From SLSG01 sp964477035 (GTDB lineage: Bacteria > Bacteroidota > Bacteroidia > Bacteroidales > UBA7960), in contig CAYZCW010000009.1 of the NCBI GenBank assembly GCA_964477035.1, forward strand, positions 53,226 through 117,225: a stretch of 64,000 nucleotides of DNA, given 5' to 3'. The position numbers were made by a program, and so were the translations under genes. Below are positions 60,453 to 64,000 of this stretch, in pieces. Numbering within the stretch: position 1 is the first letter of the stretch; each line of letters begins with the position of its first letter. Below the pieces are notes generated by a model. The model searched no databases. It was not told the origin of the DNA and worked only from the letters and a program-made list of their open reading frames with translations.

Positions 60453-60692
60453 ATGCTGACCCCCAAAAACACGCCCACGGTCATCGAGGGGGAGCATTAC
60501 ATGCAGTGGACCCGGCTGGAGGAGGTGATGGGCTACGCCCGCGGCATGGGGTACAGGAAGATCGGCATCGCGCACTGCGTGGAACTGACGCGCGAGGACC
60601 GGGTGCTCGGGCACAATCCTGCCGTGGCGTTGTATTCGAATTACTACCGGCGGAAGCTGGAAGCATCTGCCGTTACAGGAAACAAAGCCTAA
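60453..60692 (+). pseudogene. Internally deleted second copy of the DUF1847 gene
   Basis: 60480-60597 matches 58174-58291 of the intact gene at about 96% (5 differences seen), then jumps directly to the match of 58552-58617. The missing 261 bp (87 codons) lie between two copies of CCGGGTGCT (58293-58301 and 58554-58562) in the intact gene, so the deletion looks microhomology-mediated and kept the frame. The N-terminal Cys cluster and central domain are lost. Confidence 0.85.
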
Positions 60693-60704
60693 ACCAAACC
60701 AATC

Positions 60705-61415
60705 ATGAACACACAAACAAGAAATGACCTGATTTGCTTTGGATTGCTCATCGTGGCATTGATCATTGTCCGCTACGTCATCGTCCTTGGTCCGGAGACC
60801 TCCATGCTCCAAAGCCAGAGATCCCTGTTTTCGTGGCAGGCCATCGGAATCATTGGACTTGCCGGACTGGCCGGTGTTTTGATGCTGAACCAGACCGGTT
60901 TAAGGAAGCTGTGGGACACAGGGGTCGGGACAGGCAGGAAGACCATCCTGCCCTTTGCCGCCGGGCTGCTTCTCGGAGCCATTCAGTCGACCTATGACTT
61001 TTTCACGGGTGCAGGAGACAAGATAGCGGCAAGCATGGGTCTGGAAGGCATGCACATCGATTTCCCCTTTTCGATACCCATTTATACCGGGGGCGCCATC
61101 ATCGTGAGCACCATGTATTACCTGGTGCCGATCTCCCTTGTGGTCTTCCTCCTTTCCACCAAGATCCTGAAAGGAAAGGCCGAAGGAACCGTTTTCTGGA
61201 CCGTCGGGATCCTGATCGCGGTATTTGAGCCCCTGACAAATCCGGGAATATCCGTCATTCGGGACGTGGGACTGGTTGCCCTTCCCCTGTCCCTGTCCGT
61301 GCTTGTATTCAACCTGGCGGCCATCTATTCTATCCGAAAATTCGGATTCGTTGCGGCCATTTTCCTGCGGCTGGGCCATTACGCGGTCTGGCATGTGATT
61401 TATCCTTTCTTTTAA
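60705..61415 (+). CDS. Polytopic membrane protein, unknown
   Basis: 236 aa, not recognised. Seven to eight hydrophobic helices (LICFGLLIVALIIVRYVIVL, AIGIIGLAGLAGVLML, FAAGLLLGAIQSTYDFF, GGAIIVSTMYYLVPISLVVFLL, FWTVGILIAVFEPL, LVALPLSLSVLVFNLAAIY, FVAAIFLRLGHYAVWHVIY). A charged HxxxWH near the end could bind a metal or heme. 6 bp before the next membrane protein gene; probably an operon. Confidence 0.7.
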   Translation: MNTQTRNDLICFGLLIVALIIVRYVIVLGPETSMLQSQRSLFSWQAIGIIGLAGLAGVLMLNQTGLRKLWDTGVGTGRKTILPFAAGLLLGAIQSTYDFFTGAGDKIAASMGLEGMHIDFPFSIPIYTGGAIIVSTMYYLVPISLVVFLLSTKILKGKAEGTVFWTVGILIAVFEPLTNPGISVIRDVGLVALPLSLSVLVFNLAAIYSIRKFGFVAAIFLRLGHYAVWHVIYPFF

Positions 61416-61421
61416 TCTGTC

Positions 61422-62282
61422 ATGCTTGTCAAGGACATGAACCGCAGCAAAAAAACCAATCTTCAGCCCCCGGCCTCCGGGGCGTTTGTCCTTTCGGTCA
61501 TCACCGCCATCCTGATGGCCGCGGCCTCCGCCGGGGGACTTTTCATCGGGGGTCTTTACCAGGATAATCTCCTGGTCGCTTCGGGATGGATCGGCAATGA
61601 CCTGGTCACGCTGGTACTGGCCGTCCCTTTGCTGGCCCTGTCGCTGGTGTTTTCCCGGCGCGGATTCCACCGGGCCACATTGGTCTGGTTGGGGCTGTTG
61701 TTTTACACCCTTTACAACTACGCGTTCTACCTCTTCGGGGCGGCATTCAACAGCTTCTTTCTGGTCTATGTCGGGCTGTTTACCCTGTCCATGCTGGCGC
61801 TGATCTTCGGCATGGCCTCCCTGAATGTGCAAGCGATCCGCAGCCGGTTCCGGCCGGGAACGCCCGTGAAGTGGATTGGCGGGTATATGTTGCTCGTGTC
61901 GGTGCTGCTGGGCGTTTTTCATATCTCGCTATCCCTCGGATACGTTTTTTCCGGCAATGTTCCTGACATCATCAAGAATGTGGGGCACCCCACCAATGTG
62001 ATCTCCGCATTGGATCTGTCATTTGTAGCCTCCTTCGGGCTGCTGGGAGCCCTCTGGCTGTGGAAGCGCCGGCCATGGGGCTATGTGCTGGCCGTGGTAT
62101 GGAATGTCAAGGGCGCCGTGTACATGGCGGCCTTGTCTGCAGCTGCCGTAAGGGGATTTCAGACCGGTGCGGCGGACAATGTCATGCAAGTAGCCCTCTG
62201 GGGACCCATCGGGATCGGAAGCCTTATTTGCGTCATTTTCCTGTTGCGGAACATGAAAACCCCGGAGCCCCAAGGCAAATAA
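61422..62282 (+). CDS. Polytopic membrane protein, unknown
   Basis: 286 aa, not recognised (start at 61422, or ATG at 61437). Seven to eight hydrophobic helices; conserved-looking polar spots include YTLYNYAFYLFGAAFN and WNVKGAVYMAAL. Overall layout resembles small bacterial heptahelical membrane proteins. Lies 6 bp after a membrane protein of similar topology. Confidence 0.7.
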   Translation: MLVKDMNRSKKTNLQPPASGAFVLSVITAILMAAASAGGLFIGGLYQDNLLVASGWIGNDLVTLVLAVPLLALSLVFSRRGFHRATLVWLGLLFYTLYNYAFYLFGAAFNSFFLVYVGLFTLSMLALIFGMASLNVQAIRSRFRPGTPVKWIGGYMLLVSVLLGVFHISLSLGYVFSGNVPDIIKNVGHPTNVISALDLSFVASFGLLGALWLWKRRPWGYVLAVVWNVKGAVYMAALSAAAVRGFQTGAADNVMQVALWGPIGIGSLICVIFLLRNMKTPEPQGK

Positions 62283-62324
62283 AGCGCGGCCCGGCTGCGG
62301 CCCCATCAGTCACCCCAGGAGCCA

Positions 62325-63311
62325 ATGAAAAAAACCGCTGAGAGAACCATCCGCTGGGGCATCATGGGTCCCGGGAAAATCGCCCATAAGTTCGCCCGGG
62401 ACCTCCGCTTGGTTCCACAGGCCGAACTCTATGCCGTCGCCTCCAGGGATCCGGGCAGGGCGGAAACATTTGCCAAAGAATACCACGCGGCAAAAGCCTA
62501 TGGCAGCTACCGGGCAATGGCCGGAGACCCCGATGTGGATGCCGTATACATCGCCACGCCCCATGCCCTGCACCGGGAATGCAGTTTGTTGTGCCTCAGC
62601 CACAAAAAGGCCGTTTTGTGCGAGAAGCCCCTGGCCATGAACGCCGACCAGGCGGAAGAAATGATCGCCGCCGCCAAAGCGCATAAGGTCCTGCTCATGG
62701 AGGCCCTGTGGACGGCCTTCTTGCCACACTTCCAGGCTGCCATGCAACAAGTGAGAGATGGGGCGCTGGGAGAGATCATAAGCATTGAAGCCGACTTTGG
62801 ATTTCACCCTCCCTTTGACCCCGCAGGACGTTTGTTCAACAAGCAACTGGGTGGAGGCAGCCTGCTTGATATCGGCATTTATCCCCTCTTCCTGTCCCTC
62901 ACAGCACTGGGAAAGCCATTGGATGTGGACGCCCGCGCCACATTCTTTGACACCGGCGCGGACTCCTCCTGCCGCATGACCCTTCTGTATGCACATCATG
63001 CGAAAGCCCGGCTCCTCAGCACCCTGCTCCGGGAAACGCCCACAGAGGCAGTGATCAAGGGCAGCGAAGCCACATTGAAGATCCATCCCCGTTTTCACCA
63101 ATCCACCGCTTTCACCATTGAAAAGGAAGGCAAAACGGAAACATTCACCTTTCCCAGGCGCGGGGAAGGCTTTGTGGATGAAACAGACCATTTCTGCAAG
63201 CTGCTCCGGGAAGGCCAAACCGAAAGCCCCGTGATGACCTTCGACACCAGCCGCCAGCTCATAGGCTTGCTGGACACAGTGCGGGAAAAGATCGGTTTGT
63301 TTTATGAATAA
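62325..63311 (+). CDS. Gfo/Idh/MocA family oxidoreductase
   Basis: 328 aa NAD(P)-dependent sugar-type dehydrogenase. N-terminal Rossmann domain (WGIMGPGKIAHKFARDL), the family signature CEKPLAMN with catalytic Lys, and the C-terminal GGGSLLDIGIYPL containing the catalytic-site Asp/His-equivalent region. Similar to trans-1,2-dihydrobenzene-1,2-diol or xylose dehydrogenases. The stop codon nearly touches a reverse-oriented CCCATCCGACGA word. Confidence 0.92.
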   Translation: MKKTAERTIRWGIMGPGKIAHKFARDLRLVPQAELYAVASRDPGRAETFAKEYHAAKAYGSYRAMAGDPDVDAVYIATPHALHRECSLLCLSHKKAVLCEKPLAMNADQAEEMIAAAKAHKVLLMEALWTAFLPHFQAAMQQVRDGALGEIISIEADFGFHPPFDPAGRLFNKQLGGGSLLDIGIYPLFLSLTALGKPLDVDARATFFDTGADSSCRMTLLYAHHAKARLLSTLLRETPTEAVIKGSEATLKIHPRFHQSTAFTIEKEGKTETFTFPRRGEGFVDETDHFCKLLREGQTESPVMTFDTSRQLIGLLDTVREKIGLFYE

Positions 63312-63323
63312 TCGTCGGATGGG
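63312..63323 (-). repeat. Dispersed CCCATCCGACGA word after the oxidoreductase gene
   Basis: Exact 12-mer on the minus strand, starting 1 bp after the oxidoreductase stop codon; the only clear copy oriented against the neighbouring genes. Confidence 0.7.
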
Positions 63324-63415
63324 CATGAAACCCGGGGGCGGAACCATAAAATCCGCCGGCAGCGTCATCTATTGTCGCAGCCACCGCCTATCATTCCGGA
63401 AAAACCCCTGGCATT

Positions 63416-63688
63416 ATGAAAACAACCGAAAACGAACCGCCCGAATGGCTGGGAGGCCCCACGGGCGATGATGACAGCAACAGCGATGCACATAGGGATG
63501 AAGCCCCCAGACCGCCCTGTCCCCGATGTGGCAAAACCGACAAAGTAGTCCCGATCATCTACGGCATGCCCGCCGAAGAACTGTTCCGCGAGCAAGAGGC
63601 CGGCCTGGTGCGCCTTGGTGGGTGTTGCCTGCCTGAATCCCGGGAAGGGCCATGGTGGTACTGCACGAGAGACAGGCAGGAATATTAA
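63416..63688 (+). CDS. Small zinc-ribbon-like protein
   Basis: 90 aa. CPRCG near residue 35 and a later C-C pair (GGCCLP, WWYC) fit a four-cysteine zinc ribbon around IIYGMPAEELFREQEAGLVRLGGC, a layout seen in widespread uncharacterised bacterial proteins. The first 30 residues are acidic and probably disordered. Function unknown. Confidence 0.75.
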   Translation: MKTTENEPPEWLGGPTGDDDSNSDAHRDEAPRPPCPRCGKTDKVVPIIYGMPAEELFREQEAGLVRLGGCCLPESREGPWWYCTRDRQEY

Positions 63689-64000
63689 ACAGTAGTTGAA
63701 AAAAATTAAAACCCAGTCAAATCCACCCGATGAACGTATGATTTAATTCGGTATGTTTGTTTTGTTTTGCGAAATAGCCACCAATCAACCCTGATTGCTG
63801 CTATATACGCAATGAGTTCGGGTATAAACATGTTAGCATACATAGCCCAAATCTGATTACCCCTCTGCCCTCTCGCGCCGGGGGCGATGCCATGCCGGGG
63901 CAGCCAACCCATCCGACGAATATTTTTATGCCCCTGGATGTTTGACAATAAAAAATATCCCTACATTTAACACATTCATTGTGGCTGCATGGGTTGGGTT
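63689..64000. other. Right-edge intergenic region
   Basis: No gene called. The first half is AT-rich. A minus-strand frame at 63706-63948 (80 codons) looks unlikely to be real. An exact CCCATCCGACGA word lies at 63908-63919. TTTG at 63938-63941 and TACATTTA at 63959-63966 could be a promoter for a gene beyond the window, but the 17 nt spacer is short. Confidence 0.45.
63908..63919 (+). repeat. Dispersed CCCATCCGACGA word near the right edge
   Basis: Exact 12-mer on the plus strand, followed by ATATTTTTATG, in an intergenic region. Confidence 0.7.

Noticed and set aside
63706..63948. 80-codon minus-strand frame at the right edge
   Set aside because: Composition differs across the frame and it includes the dispersed word; no recognisable domain, no promoter.
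1..64000. CRISPR arrays, tRNA or rRNA genes, complete insertion sequences
   Set aside because: No regularly spaced repeats, cloverleaf-like genes, rRNA segments or transposase genes were seen by reading.

Overview
The window comes from a GC-rich member of the Bacteroidota, probably a Bacteroidia-type genome. The evidence is lineage-specific: a DUF4295 gene ahead of ftsY and rimO, a short (288 aa) primary sigma factor of the Bacteroidota type, DUF5606, DUF2279 and DUF4932 genes, a C-terminal type IX secretion (T9SS) sorting domain, and promoters of the Bacteroidota form TTTG-N19/20-TAnnTTTG. No rRNA, tRNA, CRISPR array or complete insertion sequence was found.

Positions 1-25500 are mostly core genes: DUF4295-ftsY-rimO on the plus strand; a long minus-strand block (M14 peptidase, DUF2279, phosphohexomutase, mltG, GNAT, dapF, anchored hypothetical); htrA and rpoD on the plus strand; a 5'-nucleotidase; then pyrD, DUF5606, an MsbA-like exporter, purB, yidC, pyrG, a PsiE-like protein and a small secreted protein on the minus strand. 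This region covers nucleotide synthesis, envelope assembly and protein targeting and quality control.

Positions 25500-49300 hold accessory and envelope functions in short, alternating units: DoxX-like protein, MFS transporter, a serine hydrolase with a membrane tail, a DUF4197 lipoprotein, a membrane M28 peptidase, a MacB-type ABC pair, an M28 peptidase fused to an outer-membrane barrel, a T9SS papain-like protease, DUF2254, DUF4932, beta-carbonic anhydrase, SRPBCC, MATE, GNAT, methyltransferase, alpha/beta hydrolase, and an ADP-ribosylglycohydrolase next to a WYL regulator.

Positions 49300-64000 are the most variable. They carry a His-rich secreted protein, a truncated DUF2141 gene, a four-gene redox operon (NTF2-like, SDR, FAD oxidoreductase, HSL-type esterase), an AT-rich Fic gene with two inverted repeats upstream, an S9 peptidase, and an AT-rich AbiE-type toxin-antitoxin pair lying between an intact DUF1847 gene and an internally deleted second copy. 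Two membrane proteins, a Gfo/Idh/MocA oxidoreductase and a zinc-ribbon protein follow.

The most unusual signal is a dispersed 12-13 bp word, CCCATCCGACGA, present seven times exactly and at least three times as a variant. Most copies lie on the coding strand at or just upstream of start codons. In three variant copies the ACG of the word is ATG; in two of these that ATG is the start codon of a real gene.
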